In this document: in pieces, positions 18,603-27,703 of the stretch
Layout: every line of letters begins with the position of its first letter
Numbering within the stretch: the first letter of the stretch is position 1
Assembly: GCA_900016875.1 (NCBI GenBank)
Contig: FCNR01000032.1
Location: 62,001-126,000, forward strand
Source: Eubacteriaceae bacterium CHKCI004
Lineage (GTDB): Bacteria > Bacillota > Clostridia > Lachnospirales > Lachnospiraceae
DNA: 64,000 bases
Direction of reading: 5' to 3'
Position numbers and translations under genes: made by a program
Notes under the pieces: generated by a model
What the model was told of the DNA's origin: nothing
The model's input: only the letters and a program-made list of their open reading frames with translations
Database searches by the model: none

Positions 18603-19994
18603 TCATGCTGTCTTCTGTGCAGACTCCTGTCCCCGATACGTTTCCTGCCCGGCTGAAAAATACGCCGCCACTTTCTCCGCATATTCTTCCAAAAGTCCCA
18701 GATCCCAGAGTACCTGCAGAATCGTGAAGCGGTTGCGCACTTCCTTGGCGAGGATAACTGCATCTTTCACCAGTTCCGGAGAAATGCCAAGCTGCTGCGG
18801 ATTGACCGGCTCTCCCAGAGACGCCATCATTTTCTCCAGCTCTTTTCCGGATGGAATTTCTTTCTGGATCAGCTCCCGGATCTGTGTCCATTTTTCTTCC
18901 ATGACATCCAGTCGTCTGTTCCGGTTCTCCACGCTGTTTTTGCCACAGCTTTCCTCCAGCTCAAGAATTCCAGGCGCTGCGTCCTTATAGCAGTCGCACA
19001 CTTTTTTCTTCCAGCTCCCATAATCCGGCCGCCGTTTTTTTGCTGCTGCAAAGTCCGGCGCTTCTTTCTCCAGCATTTCGTACATTTTTATAACAGCCAG
19101 CATACCGACGCCCACCTTGATTCCATGGAGAATCGGTTTCTTTCCTTCCATCTGGAACTGCATTTCCCAGTAATGGGACAGATGATGCTCACTTCCGGAT
19201 GCCGGGCGGGAATTGCCCACAAAACTCATGGCAACTCCTGTCAGTACCAGAGCTTCCATCAGATGCTTCACTGCCTCCTGGTTTCTCTGCTTAATTTCAT
19301 CGCTCTCTTCCACCACGATCTCAATGGACTCCTTCACCATCTTGTCGATGACCTCACAGTAATATTCGTCTTCAATGAGATGGGCCATCTTCCAGTCCAC
19401 CAGACAGGTGTATTTACCTAAAATGTCTCCCAGACCTGCCACGATCATCTCCATAGGCGCCTTTGCCAGAATCTCCGGGTCTCCCAGCACCGCCACCGGA
19501 ACATGGGCCTGATAAGTTGTCTTCACATGGTTATGAATCAGCGCGGCTCCCACGGAAACAAACCCGTCCATAGACGGCGCAGTGGCAAAAATCATATAGT
19601 CAAGATTTAACTGAAAACTTACAAACTTGCAGAGGTCGTTGAGCGTTCCGGATCCAACCGCCAGCAGCAGATCCGTTCCCTTCTGATATACTTCCATCAC
19701 TTTGCCCACGGCCTGCTCGTCAGGAACCAGCTCCTTATCCGGCAGCACCAGCGTATAATAATCCAGGCCCGCAGCCTCTAATTCCCGCTCTGCGGCTTTG
19801 CCCGCAGCCTCCCAGGTATTCACGTCACACACCACAAAAATATTCTTATATCCAAATTCTTTGATGTGCTGCGGAAGACGGGAAAGCGCTCCCTCTTCAA
19901 TATCTATTCTCCTGAGATTTGTGCTGTGGGTGTGACCACAGGAACAGTGGATTTCCTTTTCGAGATACTGTGAAAGATTATTGCTTGCTGCCAT
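18603..19994 (-). CDS. araM: sn-glycerol-1-phosphate dehydrogenase (AraM/EgsA-like)
   Basis: A 463-aa NAD(P)-dependent dehydrogenase of the iron-alcohol/dehydroquinate-synthase fold. Visible: VGSGTLNDLCK nucleotide motif, ATAPSMDGFVS, GLGDILGKYTCLVDW, SGSEHHLSHYWEM and HGIKVGVGM, where His/Asp residues hold the metal in the family. B. subtilis AraM (a Ni-dependent G1P dehydrogenase) lies in the arabinose operon, and here the gene is next to araB, so the link is conserved. The start at 19994 has AGAAGGAGG 6-7 nt before ATG. The C-terminal part (about 390-463) is longer than in the Bacillus protein. Confidence 0.88.
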   Translation of the reverse strand: MAASNNLSQYLEKEIHCSCGHTHSTNLRRIDIEEGALSRLPQHIKEFGYKNIFVVCDVNTWEAAGKAAERELEAAGLDYYTLVLPDKELVPDEQAVGKVMEVYQKGTDLLLAVGSGTLNDLCKFVSFQLNLDYMIFATAPSMDGFVSVGAALIHNHVKTTYQAHVPVAVLGDPEILAKAPMEMIVAGLGDILGKYTCLVDWKMAHLIEDEYYCEVIDKMVKESIEIVVEESDEIKQRNQEAVKHLMEALVLTGVAMSFVGNSRPASGSEHHLSHYWEMQFQMEGKKPILHGIKVGVGMLAVIKMYEMLEKEAPDFAAAKKRRPDYGSWKKKVCDCYKDAAPGILELEESCGKNSVENRNRRLDVMEEKWTQIRELIQKEIPSGKELEKMMASLGEPVNPQQLGISPELVKDAVILAKEVRNRFTILQVLWDLGLLEEYAEKVAAYFSAGQETYRGQESAQKTA

Positions 19995-20081
19995 AGTGAT
20001 TCCTCCTTCTGATTGCTGCAAATTATTCTCGGACATGGCGTGGTTTCCGGAATCCCATGCTCTGTCATCCTGTTGTCATAC

Positions 20082-20109
20082 ATTCTACCTGAAAAAATTT
20101 TTTCGTCAA
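20082..20109 (-). promoter_or_regulatory. Candidate araM-araB promoter
   Basis: Minus strand: -35 TTGACG, 16-bp spacer, -10 TAGAAT, about 85 nt before the araM ATG. The repeated operator-like sites lie upstream of this -35. Confidence 0.4.
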
Positions 20110-20125
20110 TATGCCGGAAAAGCGC

Positions 20126-20263
20126 TGATTACTAATCAAATCTATAATAAAATTAATCAAAAATCTGATTAATTTTTCTCAGAAAAAAAGACGGCGTTTC
20201 CACCGTCTTTTGATTACTAATCAAAGAAAATCTCCGCATTTCCACTCTGCTGATTAATTTTTC
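20126..20263. promoter_or_regulatory. Duplicated operator-like module between lacI and araM
   Basis: The palindrome TGATTA-C-TAATCA occurs at 20126-20138 and again at 20211-20223. A second element, CTGATTAATTTTTC, occurs at 20165-20178 and 20250-20263. Both pairs are exactly 85 bp apart, so a two-part module is duplicated with constant geometry. A perfect 9-bp inverted repeat AATTAATCA/TGATTAATT also lies at 20151-20174. Likely targets of the adjacent LacI-family protein. Confidence 0.65.
20183..20211 (-). terminator. Terminator-like hairpin inside the lacI-araM control region
   Basis: Stem AAAGACGG/CCGTCTTT is followed on the minus strand by TTTTTTT. It faces araM, yet no minus-strand gene lies upstream, so it may stop antisense transcription from lacI or act in a leader. 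Confidence 0.6.
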
Positions 20264-20405
20264 AGATTTGATTACCTGACATTTACCTGGCTGGAAAATA
20301 AACTGCGTACTACCAGGAAGAATCATTGTTTTTTCTGTAAATGTGGCGGTTCCCGCCGTCATCTGCTATACTGTTCATAACATTAGCAAAGGAGATCTTC
20401 CATTT

Positions 20406-21491
20406 ATGCCAGATAAAAAGAAACCTACCACCAGAGACATAGCCAAAGCCTGCTTCGTCTCTCAGTCCGCTGTGTCCATGATCTTAAGCGGCCGGACTGA
20501 TATGCATTTTTCGAAAGAAACTGTGGAATTGGTGCAGCGTACCGCCACGGAAATGGGATATGTGTATAAGCCGAGAAACCGGCGTGCAAAAACAGATATG
20601 AAGTCCACCATTATGATCATGTGCCCGTCTCTTTCCACTCAGTATTATACCACGCTGATTCAGGCCATCACCCAGGCGGCCCAGAGTATGGGGCTTTATG
20701 TCCTGATCGCCTACACAAACCGTCTTGAGGAGCAGGAGACCTACTATCTTCATATGGCGGAGGATAATGAATACTACGGAATCATCTATACATTTGCTCC
20801 GAAGGCGGTCTCTTTTCTGAGCCGGCTGCACCGGAAGATTCCCGTCGTCATGATCAATGATTATAATCCGGAATTAAAGCTGGAGCTTCTGGAGCTGGAC
20901 AGCAAGAAGTCCGGACACCTGCTGGCCAGACATCTGCTGGAGCTTGGTCACCGGAACATCGCTTACGTGACCACGCCGCTCAATCCGGCGGAAGTACCCC
21001 GCCTGCGCCGTCTCCAGGGTATCCGTGAAGAATACGAACGACAGGGCCTGCCTTCCTCGCTGGTACACGTTCTGGAAGCCAGAACAGAGGAAGAGCAGAG
21101 CTCTGCCGTGAGCAATAAACATTATGAGACCGGTTATCAGCTGATTCTGAATTATTTCCACGGTTCCCCCGGCGATATCACCGCTTTCGTGGGCACCAAT
21201 GATTTTGTGGCCATCGGTATCATAGACGCCCTGAAAAAACTGGGATACTCCGTACCCGGCGACTATTCCGTCTGCGGCTTTGACAACACGCTGGTATCTT
21301 CCTTCTCGGGCATCTCCCTGACTACCATCGATCACTGCATCGATGAGAAAGGCGCACAGGCCGTACAGATGCTCCTCAATCAGAAAAAACGCCTGAAGGA
21401 CGGCCCCCAGAAGAAGACGCCGCTCATGCGGCTGGAATACGAGCCACAGCTCATCATACGCCGCTCCACTGGCAAGCCGAGGAAAATGTAG
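20406..21491 (+). CDS. LacI family transcriptional regulator
   Basis: 361 aa: N-terminal LacI helix-turn-helix (about 6-55; TTRDIAKACFVSQSAVSMIL with VSM in place of the usual VSR-type residues), then a periplasmic-binding-like effector domain (MIMCPSLSTQYYTTLIQ, PVVMINDYNPE, FVGTNDFVAIGIIDALKKLG, FDNTLVSSFSGISLTTID). The ATG at 20406 has AAAGGAG upstream; an in-frame ATG at 20343 lacks one. It is divergent from araM-araB with a repeat-rich 411-bp gap, so it probably controls those genes in response to a pentose or a related sugar. The effector is not known. Confidence 0.88.
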   Translation: MPDKKKPTTRDIAKACFVSQSAVSMILSGRTDMHFSKETVELVQRTATEMGYVYKPRNRRAKTDMKSTIMIMCPSLSTQYYTTLIQAITQAAQSMGLYVLIAYTNRLEEQETYYLHMAEDNEYYGIIYTFAPKAVSFLSRLHRKIPVVMINDYNPELKLELLELDSKKSGHLLARHLLELGHRNIAYVTTPLNPAEVPRLRRLQGIREEYERQGLPSSLVHVLEARTEEEQSSAVSNKHYETGYQLILNYFHGSPGDITAFVGTNDFVAIGIIDALKKLGYSVPGDYSVCGFDNTLVSSFSGISLTTIDHCIDEKGAQAVQMLLNQKKRLKDGPQKKTPLMRLEYEPQLIIRRSTGKPRKM

Positions 21492-21501
21492 CAGCAAGCC
21501 G

Positions 21502-22263
21502 CTACAGCCGCATCGGGATTCCCCGTCCGGACAGATACCGTTTCAGATCCATGATCTCAAGCTCCTTAAAGTGGAACAGGGACGCAGCGAGGGCGGCGTC
21601 CGCCCTGCCCTCCTCAAAGGCGTCGTAAAAATGTTCTTTCGTTCCCGCGCCGCCGGAAGCGATGACCGGGATATTTACATTTTCAGAGATGATACGGGTC
21701 AGCTCCAGGTCGTAACCGGCTTTGGTGCCGTCGCAGTCCATGCTGGTAAGAAGAATCTCACCAGCTCCCAGCTTCTCCACACGCATGGCCCACTCCACGG
21801 CGTCCATCTTCATATCTATCCGGCCGCCGTTTTTAAAGATATTCCAACCGCTGCCGTCTTCCCGCCGTTTGGCGTCGATGGCAACCACCACGCACTGGCT
21901 GCCGAACTTGTCCGCCGCCTCGCTGATCAGTTCCGGACGCATGATTGCGGAGGAATTCACGGAGACCTTGTCGGCCCCCTCCCGGAGGATGGCGCGGAAA
22001 TCATCCACTGTGCGGATGCCGCCGCCCACCGTAAACGGGATAAACACCTTTTCCGCCACCCGGCGCACCATGTCCACCACAGTATTTCTCGCATCGGAGG
22101 ACGCCGTAATATCCAGAAAAACCACCTCGTCGGCCCCCGCCTTATCATAGGCAGCCGCAATCTCCACCGGATCCCCGGCATCCCGGAGATTGACAAAATT
22201 CACACCTTTTACCACCCGTCCCTCGTGTACGTCAAGACAGGGAATAATTCTTTTCGTAAACAT
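21502..22263 (-). CDS. hisF: Imidazole glycerol phosphate synthase, cyclase subunit
   Basis: 253-aa TIM barrel. N-terminal [41 protein letters not shown] and [10 protein letters not shown] are classic HisF phosphate and catalytic motifs, with the catalytic Asp in the CLDV and second-half segments. With HisH it makes imidazole glycerol phosphate and AICAR in histidine synthesis. AGGAGG precedes the ATG. It lies 9 bp downstream of hisH; no other his genes are in the window. Confidence 0.97.
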   Translation of the reverse strand: MFTKRIIPCLDVHEGRVVKGVNFVNLRDAGDPVEIAAAYDKAGADEVVFLDITASSDARNTVVDMVRRVAEKVFIPFTVGGGIRTVDDFRAILREGADKVSVNSSAIMRPELISEAADKFGSQCVVVAIDAKRREDGSGWNIFKNGGRIDMKMDAVEWAMRVEKLGAGEILLTSMDCDGTKAGYDLELTRIISENVNIPVIASGGAGTKEHFYDAFEEGRADAALAASLFHFKELEIMDLKRYLSGRGIPMRL

Positions 22264-22272
22264 TATATCCTC

Positions 22273-22890
22273 CTATCTGTTTTCCAGATGAATAAAGTTA
22301 TCCAGTATCTTAAGACCTACTTCACCGCTCTTTTCCGGATGGAACTGGCAGGCAAAAATATTCTCGTGCTCCACAGATGCGTGAATCTTCGTAGAATAAA
22401 ACGTTGCAGCCGCCACATCCTCCTCATGTTTTGCAGACAAATAGTAAGAGTGAACGAAATACACATATGGATGTCCTTCAATTCCTTTAAATAAAGTGGC
22501 GCCTTCCCGAATATCCAGAGAATTCCATCCCATATGAGGAATCTTCAATCCTTCTCCATCCGGAATCCGCCGAATGCCCCCGGGAAGCAGCCCGAGACCT
22601 TTCACGCCCGGCGTCTCGTCACTGTCCTCAAACAAAAGCTGCAATCCCAGACAAATACCGAGAAACGGAGTTCCCTGCCGTACGGCATCCTGAATCACCG
22701 ATTCCAGCCCATAACTTCTTATCTTACCCATGGCATCTCCAAAAGCTCCCACCCCCGGAAGGATGACCCGGTCGGCTGACAAAATCTCTTTTTGATCCCT
22801 TGTTATCTTTACTTTCTGACCCAGATACTCGAGCGCCTTTTCCACACTCTTAATATTGCCTGCGTCGTAATCAATGATCGCAACTGACAT
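22273..22890 (-). CDS. hisH: Imidazole glycerol phosphate synthase, glutamine amidotransferase subunit
   Basis: 205-aa class I glutaminase. The catalytic cysteine is in FLGICLGLQLLFE; the His/Glu pair is in FACQFHPEKSG; an oxyanion-strand PGVGAFGDAM is present. It supplies ammonia through the HisF barrel. It sits directly before hisF, and the pair appears to start here: a 340-bp gap with no gene precedes it. Confidence 0.97.
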   Translation of the reverse strand: MSVAIIDYDAGNIKSVEKALEYLGQKVKITRDQKEILSADRVILPGVGAFGDAMGKIRSYGLESVIQDAVRQGTPFLGICLGLQLLFEDSDETPGVKGLGLLPGGIRRIPDGEGLKIPHMGWNSLDIREGATLFKGIEGHPYVYFVHSYYLSAKHEEDVAAATFYSTKIHASVEHENIFACQFHPEKSGEVGLKILDNFIHLENR

Positions 22891-23230
22891 TATACTTATC
22901 CTTTCTCTTTTCGTTATAATTAATCCGGTTACATCAAATCATCTGTCTTCTGTCCCAGCTCTGTCACATAGATAAACTTGAATATATATTATAATCTTGT
23001 TGTTTTTATAATATTTATGCACTATTCTTCTATCTCTATTTCAGTGAGACTGCCATTTTTACCCTATTTATTCTAGTAGATTTTCATAAATTATGCAATA
23101 TTAATGTATAGGATACTTACAAAAAAACGAATCCTAAATTATTTATTGATTTTTCAGCAGGATTGTAATATTATAGTGATAACAATAATATAATTTTTTA
23201 ATTATTGTAGTATGAAAGGGGAATTTCAAA
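22891..23230. other. AT-rich intergenic region between hisH and the DUF6465 gene
   Basis: It holds divergent promoters only, as far as can be seen. On plus: -35 TTGATT (23146-23151), 17 bp, -10 TATTAT (23169-23174), then AAAGGGG before the ATG at 23231. No T-box or other riboswitch signature was recognised ahead of hisH. Confidence 0.5.
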
Positions 23231-23446
23231 ATGAAATCAACACTCAATGTACAGTTTGGTGGCAACACAGTTGAAAGCAAAGAAATCATCGCCGCTGCAA
23301 AAAAAGTCTGGGTAGATGAAGGCAACCAGAACCGCAAAGTAAAAGACTTATTAAAATTGGACCTCTATGTAAAACCAGAAGAAAACGCAGTATACTATGT
23401 ATTTAACGATGACGAAAGCGGAAGCTTTCCTTTATATGCAGAATAA
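23231..23446 (+). CDS. DUF6465 family small protein
   Basis: A 71-aa acidic protein. The first half forms a strand plus helix (STLNVQFGGNTVESKEIIAAAKKVW); the second half has the conserved LDLYVKPEENAVYYVFND segment seen in the small DUF6465 proteins of Lachnospiraceae. The function is unknown; no signal peptide or membrane segment. It is monocistronic between a clear promoter and a strong terminator, which suggests high, independent expression. Confidence 0.75.
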   Translation: MKSTLNVQFGGNTVESKEIIAAAKKVWVDEGNQNRKVKDLLKLDLYVKPEENAVYYVFNDDESGSFPLYAE

Positions 23447-23466
23447 AGGCACAATGACACAACGAT

Positions 23467-23508
23467 AAAATACCCTTCGCGGATACATTCCACGAAGGGT
23501 ATTTTTTA
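23467..23508 (+). terminator. Bidirectional intrinsic terminator
   Basis: Stem TACCCTTCG/CGAAGGGTA with A-run before and TTTTTT after. It is shared by the DUF6465 gene (plus) and the convergent GH13 gene, whose stop overlaps its end. Confidence 0.88.
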
Positions 23509-25197
23509 TCTCAAAAGCAGCACTGCCGCCTCACAGCTGTCCAGCGTCAAACATCCGCTGCAATCTGTCTCTTCTTTCTTCACTGTCTCTTTTCCCATAT
23601 TGGACAACAGCACTTTCTCACATCCGCCTGCCAGCATGAGCGTCTGAGGCTCCTTTCCATAGTTTGCCGCCACAAAGACATCCTGCCCGGCTTCAGAAAT
23701 TCTGTGAAACGCAAATACGTCACCGTTCTCCTCATAATCCGGAGCAAATCTGCCATAAGTCAGCGTCTCTTTGTATTCCGGATGCTTCTTAAGGGCCGTG
23801 AGCGCCTTATAATAAGATAACAGGGAATCACTCCTGCCGGCCTGTTCCTCCACATTGATCTCCCTGTAATTTGAGTTCAGCGCCAGCCACGGCTCTCCTT
23901 CCGTGAATCCTGCATTTCTTCCGGAACTCCACTGCATCGGCGTTCTGGCATTATCCCGGCTGTTCTCAAAACAGACCTCCATAGCTCTCTCTTTCGTACA
24001 TCCCGCCACGAGAGCTTCCCGGTACTGGTCTTTTGTACTGATATCGTCATATTCCGATATATCTTCTCTGCGGCAGTTTGTCATGCCAATCTCCTGTCCC
24101 TGATAAATAAAAGGAATACCATAAAGCAGAAGCGACGTGGTGGCAAGCATTTTCTTTCCCGCCTCATTTCTGGCGTGCTCCGGCAGGAAACGGCTTGCTC
24201 CTCTCGGTTCATCGTGATTCTCAATGATGTTGGCTGCAAAACCCACCTTCTGCAGCTGAAGCTGCGATGCAAAAATAGTATCTCTCCACCCTTTGAAATC
24301 AAACGTCTTATTCTCATACCAGCCCTTCTCGCCCTGCATCAGTGTGTGGGCGCTGAAATCAAACATGGTGGAGAAATGTCCGTCATCTCCGATGAACTCT
24401 GTCAGCTCATCCTCTTTCATATTAAATACCTCTGCCACGGTAAACGCATCGTATTTTGCAAATGTATTGCGTTTGATATCCTCAAAATAATCACCGACGC
24501 CACCCACTTCTTCCACCATTTTAATGCAGGAAGCAAGTCCGTCCGGCCCATCTGGTTCAAAAGACGGAAAACGCAGATCCTTCTTGATATTGATAATTGC
24601 ATCAATACGGAAGCCGGCAATCCCTTTTTCCAGCCACCAGTTGATCATCTTATAAATCTCCTGGCGAAGCTCCTGATTCTCCCAGTTCAGATCAGGCTGT
24701 TCCTTCGCGAAAAAATGCAGATAATACATGTCCGTTCCCGGCACCGGTTCCCAGACGCTGCCTCCAAAATAGGAACGCCAGTTATTTGGCACTCTTCCAT
24801 CTTTTCCTTTCACGAAGTGAAAATATCCGGCATATTTCCCGTAAGGATCCTTCAGTGCCTTCTGAAACCATTCATGTTTGTCAGAACAATGATTCACCAC
24901 CAGATCCATGACCACATACATATCCCGCTTCTTTGTCTCCGCCAAAAGTTCATCAAAGTCCTTCATGGTGCCAAATTCTTCTCCGATATTATAATAATCT
25001 GAGATGTCATAGCCCTGATCCACAAAAGGGGACTGGTAGATGGGAGAAAGCCATATGATATCAATCCCCAGTTCTTTCAGATAATCAAGCTTTGTGATCA
25101 CGCCACGAAGATCTCCGATACCATCTCCGTTAGTATCCAGAAAACTTTTCGGATAAATCTGATACGCGATCTTATCATGCCACCATTTTTTCTTCAT
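23506..25197 (-). CDS. GH13 alpha-glucosidase / oligo-1,6-glucosidase-like enzyme
   Basis: 563 aa. Family GH13 (subfamily 31-like) with DTNGDGIGDLRGV calcium-loop-like start, DLVVNH, catalytic nucleophile Asp in GFRIDAI, acid/base Glu in TVAEVF and the third Asp in IENHDEPR, then a C-terminal beta domain. It cleaves terminal alpha-glucosidic bonds of short oligosaccharides in the cytoplasm (no signal peptide). The residue after the nucleophile is Ala, whereas isomaltase-type enzymes usually have Val, so alpha-1,6 specificity is uncertain; a trehalose-6-phosphate or alpha-1,4 substrate is possible. It lies 84 bp after the histidine kinase gene. Confidence 0.88.
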   Translation of the reverse strand: MKKKWWHDKIAYQIYPKSFLDTNGDGIGDLRGVITKLDYLKELGIDIIWLSPIYQSPFVDQGYDISDYYNIGEEFGTMKDFDELLAETKKRDMYVVMDLVVNHCSDKHEWFQKALKDPYGKYAGYFHFVKGKDGRVPNNWRSYFGGSVWEPVPGTDMYYLHFFAKEQPDLNWENQELRQEIYKMINWWLEKGIAGFRIDAIINIKKDLRFPSFEPDGPDGLASCIKMVEEVGGVGDYFEDIKRNTFAKYDAFTVAEVFNMKEDELTEFIGDDGHFSTMFDFSAHTLMQGEKGWYENKTFDFKGWRDTIFASQLQLQKVGFAANIIENHDEPRGASRFLPEHARNEAGKKMLATTSLLLYGIPFIYQGQEIGMTNCRREDISEYDDISTKDQYREALVAGCTKERAMEVCFENSRDNARTPMQWSSGRNAGFTEGEPWLALNSNYREINVEEQAGRSDSLLSYYKALTALKKHPEYKETLTYGRFAPDYEENGDVFAFHRISEAGQDVFVAANYGKEPQTLMLAGGCEKVLLSNMGKETVKKEETDCSGCLTLDSCEAAVLLLR

Positions 25198-25281
25198 AAA
25201 TTTTTCCTCTCTCCTCTTTTCTTTTACGCCGCCGGCCGGACGCCGACATCAGCAATACCGGTATCGGCGGCATTAACAGCA

Positions 25282-26850
25282 TCAGTTCCCGCAGTCCAGA
25301 TCAAAGTAGAAGTCCACGCCGTTTTCCTGATTGCTCACGCCGAACTTCTTACCATGGGCATTCATAGTAGCCGCCACAATGGACAAACCGATACCGCTTC
25401 CACCGTATTCTCTCGTTCTTGCCTTATCCACTTTATAAAACTTGATCCAGAGTTTTTCCAGTTCCTTCTCAGGAATCAGGCTGCCGTCATTATAAACATG
25501 AATCCGCAGATCTTTTTCCTTACGTTCAAACCAGATACGAATCACTCCATCCTGAAAAACGTGATTCAGCGCATTGGACAAATAATTACTGAACACCTCT
25601 TCAATCATAAACTCATCCGCCCAGACGTAGACCGGTCCCTTCTCCTCAAAAACGACCGTATTATTTTTTTTGGCAAAAAGAATCTGCGTGGATGCCAGTT
25701 TATTCCGGATCATTTGACAAATATCAAATCTCTGCATATTAAGCTGCTGGTTGCCGAATTCAATCTGATTAAGGGTCAGAAGCTTCTTCACCATGGTATT
25801 CATTTTCTGCGCTTCGTCGGCAATAACCTCGCAGTAGAAATCCCTGCTCTCTTCATCATCCGTAATATTCTCCTTCAATCCTTCCGCATAGCCCTGAATG
25901 AGCGCAATCGGCGTCTTCAGCTCATGACTGACATGGGAGAGGAATTCCTTCCGCATCTCATCAATCTGCTCTTTTTTCTCAATATCCTTCTGGAGTTCAA
26001 GGTTAGCCGCCTTCAGGTCCGCAATGGTCGATTCCAGCTTCTCAGACATCTGATTCATAGAATTGCCCAAAACTTCCAGTTCATCTCCGGTATCCACATG
26101 AACTTTGGCGTCAAAATCCAGATGCGTCATCCGGTTTGCCACAACCGCCATATCCTTAATCGGTCTGGTAAATCTTGTGGAAACAAAAAAGATAATGATA
26201 CTTCCGATGAGAATACCCGACATACCGGTATAAGTAAGAAATCGGCTGCTGATCTCCGCACTATCCTGAATTCCTTCCAGCGCAACCCGCATGGCAATAA
26301 GATAATTATCATCGGTGAAGCCAAAAAGATAAATTCCTTTCTGCCCGCTGGCGCGGTCTGTCAGCTGCGTCACAAAATATCCTTTTTGGATGAGCGTTAC
26401 AAAATTATCCTCTTCTCCATCTGCCTGTCCCGGAAAAATCCTCTTTCTTGCCATATATTCATCAAAAACGCCTTCTTCTCTGCCGAGAATCACCTGACTT
26501 CGAATTTGATCCAGATAACCAAGAATCTCCTCATAGGTTTTGCTGCCATCGATCAGATTACTGAAAATAACCACCTGTGAAAAATAATAGTCGCTGGACT
26601 GGGCGATCATCATCTTAATATTAGTGCTGTTGGAAATCTGCTCCAGCTCTTCATTTACCATCGTTTGACTGTCACTATCCCCCAGCACATTCTTTACCTC
26701 CTGAAATGTGCTGACAATGTTCGCTTTTTCTGAAGCAATATAATACCTTTCCGCAAAGGCGTGATTCAAAAACCAGGTAAAATAAATCACAAAACCGACG
26801 ATGAAAATCAAAATTGCCGTCAGCTTGAAACGTATCGAATAGTATTTCAT
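25282..26850 (-). CDS. Sensor histidine kinase
   Basis: 522 aa. Transmembrane segment 1 (about 8-30), extracytoplasmic sensor domain (about 31-205), transmembrane segment 2 (about 210-230), HAMP (about 231-283), coiled coil, then HisKA with phospho-acceptor His in FLSHVSHELKTPIALIQGY, and HATPase with N box (NYLSNALNHV) and G box (YGGSGIGLSIV). Autophosphorylates and passes phosphate to the response regulator whose gene ends 9 bp upstream. The sensed signal is unknown; the extracytoplasmic domain is not recognised. The nearby VanZ-like and exporter genes hint at envelope stress but do not prove it. Confidence 0.93.
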   Translation of the reverse strand: MKYYSIRFKLTAILIFIVGFVIYFTWFLNHAFAERYYIASEKANIVSTFQEVKNVLGDSDSQTMVNEELEQISNSTNIKMMIAQSSDYYFSQVVIFSNLIDGSKTYEEILGYLDQIRSQVILGREEGVFDEYMARKRIFPGQADGEEDNFVTLIQKGYFVTQLTDRASGQKGIYLFGFTDDNYLIAMRVALEGIQDSAEISSRFLTYTGMSGILIGSIIIFFVSTRFTRPIKDMAVVANRMTHLDFDAKVHVDTGDELEVLGNSMNQMSEKLESTIADLKAANLELQKDIEKKEQIDEMRKEFLSHVSHELKTPIALIQGYAEGLKENITDDEESRDFYCEVIADEAQKMNTMVKKLLTLNQIEFGNQQLNMQRFDICQMIRNKLASTQILFAKKNNTVVFEEKGPVYVWADEFMIEEVFSNYLSNALNHVFQDGVIRIWFERKEKDLRIHVYNDGSLIPEKELEKLWIKFYKVDKARTREYGGSGIGLSIVAATMNAHGKKFGVSNQENGVDFYFDLDCGN

Positions 26851-26859
26851 ATCATCATC

Positions 26860-27537
26860 CTAATCCACTTCAAATTTGTAACCCATTCCCCAGATGGTCT
26901 TAATGTATTCTCCTTTGTCACCCAGCTTGCTTCTGAGCTTCTTTACGTGGGTGTCGATGGTTCTGGCGTCGCCGAAATAATCGTAATTCCACACGTTATT
27001 CAAAATCTTCTCTCTGGAGAGGGCCACGCCCTGATTCATAACAAAATAGGTGAGAAGCTCAAATTCTTTAAAACTTAAGGAGATCGGCTTTCCATCAATC
27101 TTCACCTCATGGGCGGCGATATCGAGCTCGATGCCGCCCGCCTCCAGCACCTCGCCGGCTGCCAGAGAATTACTTCTTCGCAGGATCGCCTCCACCCGTG
27201 CCACAAGAATCTTCGGGCTGAACGGCTTGGCGATATACTCGTCCACGCCCAGGTCAAATCCATTGAGCTCATCGCTCTCCTCGCCCTTGGCCGTCAGCAT
27301 GATGATCGGCACCTGAGAATACTGTCTTATCTCCTTGACTACTTCAAAGCCGTCAATCTTCGGCATCATCACATCACAGATGACAAGACTGATACTCTTG
27401 TCTTCAAAAAATATATCCAGCGCCTCCTCACCGTCGGCTGCCTCAACGACTTCGTAACCTTTCTTTTTTAAAAAGTCTCCGACCAGCTTGCGCATTCTGC
27501 TCTCATCGTCCACCACAAGTATTTTTAATTTCTCCAT
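26860..27537 (-). CDS. OmpR/PhoB-type response regulator
   Basis: 225 aa. Receiver domain with acidic pair DDE, phospho-acceptor Asp in VICDVMMPKIDG, Thr in IMLTAKG and Lys in YIAKPFSP; C-terminal winged helix (SFKEFELLTYFVMNQGVALSREKIL, RTIDTHVKKLRSKLG). The start is ATG at 27537, 6 nt after GGAGG; the earlier frame start lacks a site. Forms an operon with the kinase. The leader contains a long near-perfect stem. Confidence 0.95.
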   Translation of the reverse strand: MEKLKILVVDDESRMRKLVGDFLKKKGYEVVEAADGEEALDIFFEDKSISLVICDVMMPKIDGFEVVKEIRQYSQVPIIMLTAKGEESDELNGFDLGVDEYIAKPFSPKILVARVEAILRRSNSLAAGEVLEAGGIELDIAAHEVKIDGKPISLSFKEFELLTYFVMNQGVALSREKILNNVWNYDYFGDARTIDTHVKKLRSKLGDKGEYIKTIWGMGYKFEVD

Positions 27538-27579
27538 ATATATCCTCCATCCCACAGCATATTTTACTTTAAAATTTAG

Positions 27580-27650
27580 TAACAATTCAGCCATGACATC
27601 CCGGAAATTCGCAGCTAACGCAGCTTACCAGACGCCTGGCTGAACTGTTA
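27580..27650 (-). promoter_or_regulatory. Long inverted repeat in the response-regulator leader
   Basis: Two 14-nt arms, 27580-27593 and 27637-27650, pair fully (one G-U) in minus-strand RNA but carry an A-C mismatch in plus-strand RNA. The loop is 43 nt and contains GCAGC repeats. It lies about 40 nt before the response-regulator ATG. It could also be a DNA operator. Confidence 0.5.
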
Positions 27651-27703
27651 CAGATATAATAGTCATCTTCTATGAAAATAATGTGAAAATATGACCGGAA
27701 ATC

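Noticed and set aside
21502-22890. hisF-hisH as part of a sugar-modification (non-histidine) locus
   Set aside because: Motifs are those of true histidine enzymes, and no nucleotide-sugar or polysaccharide genes are nearby.
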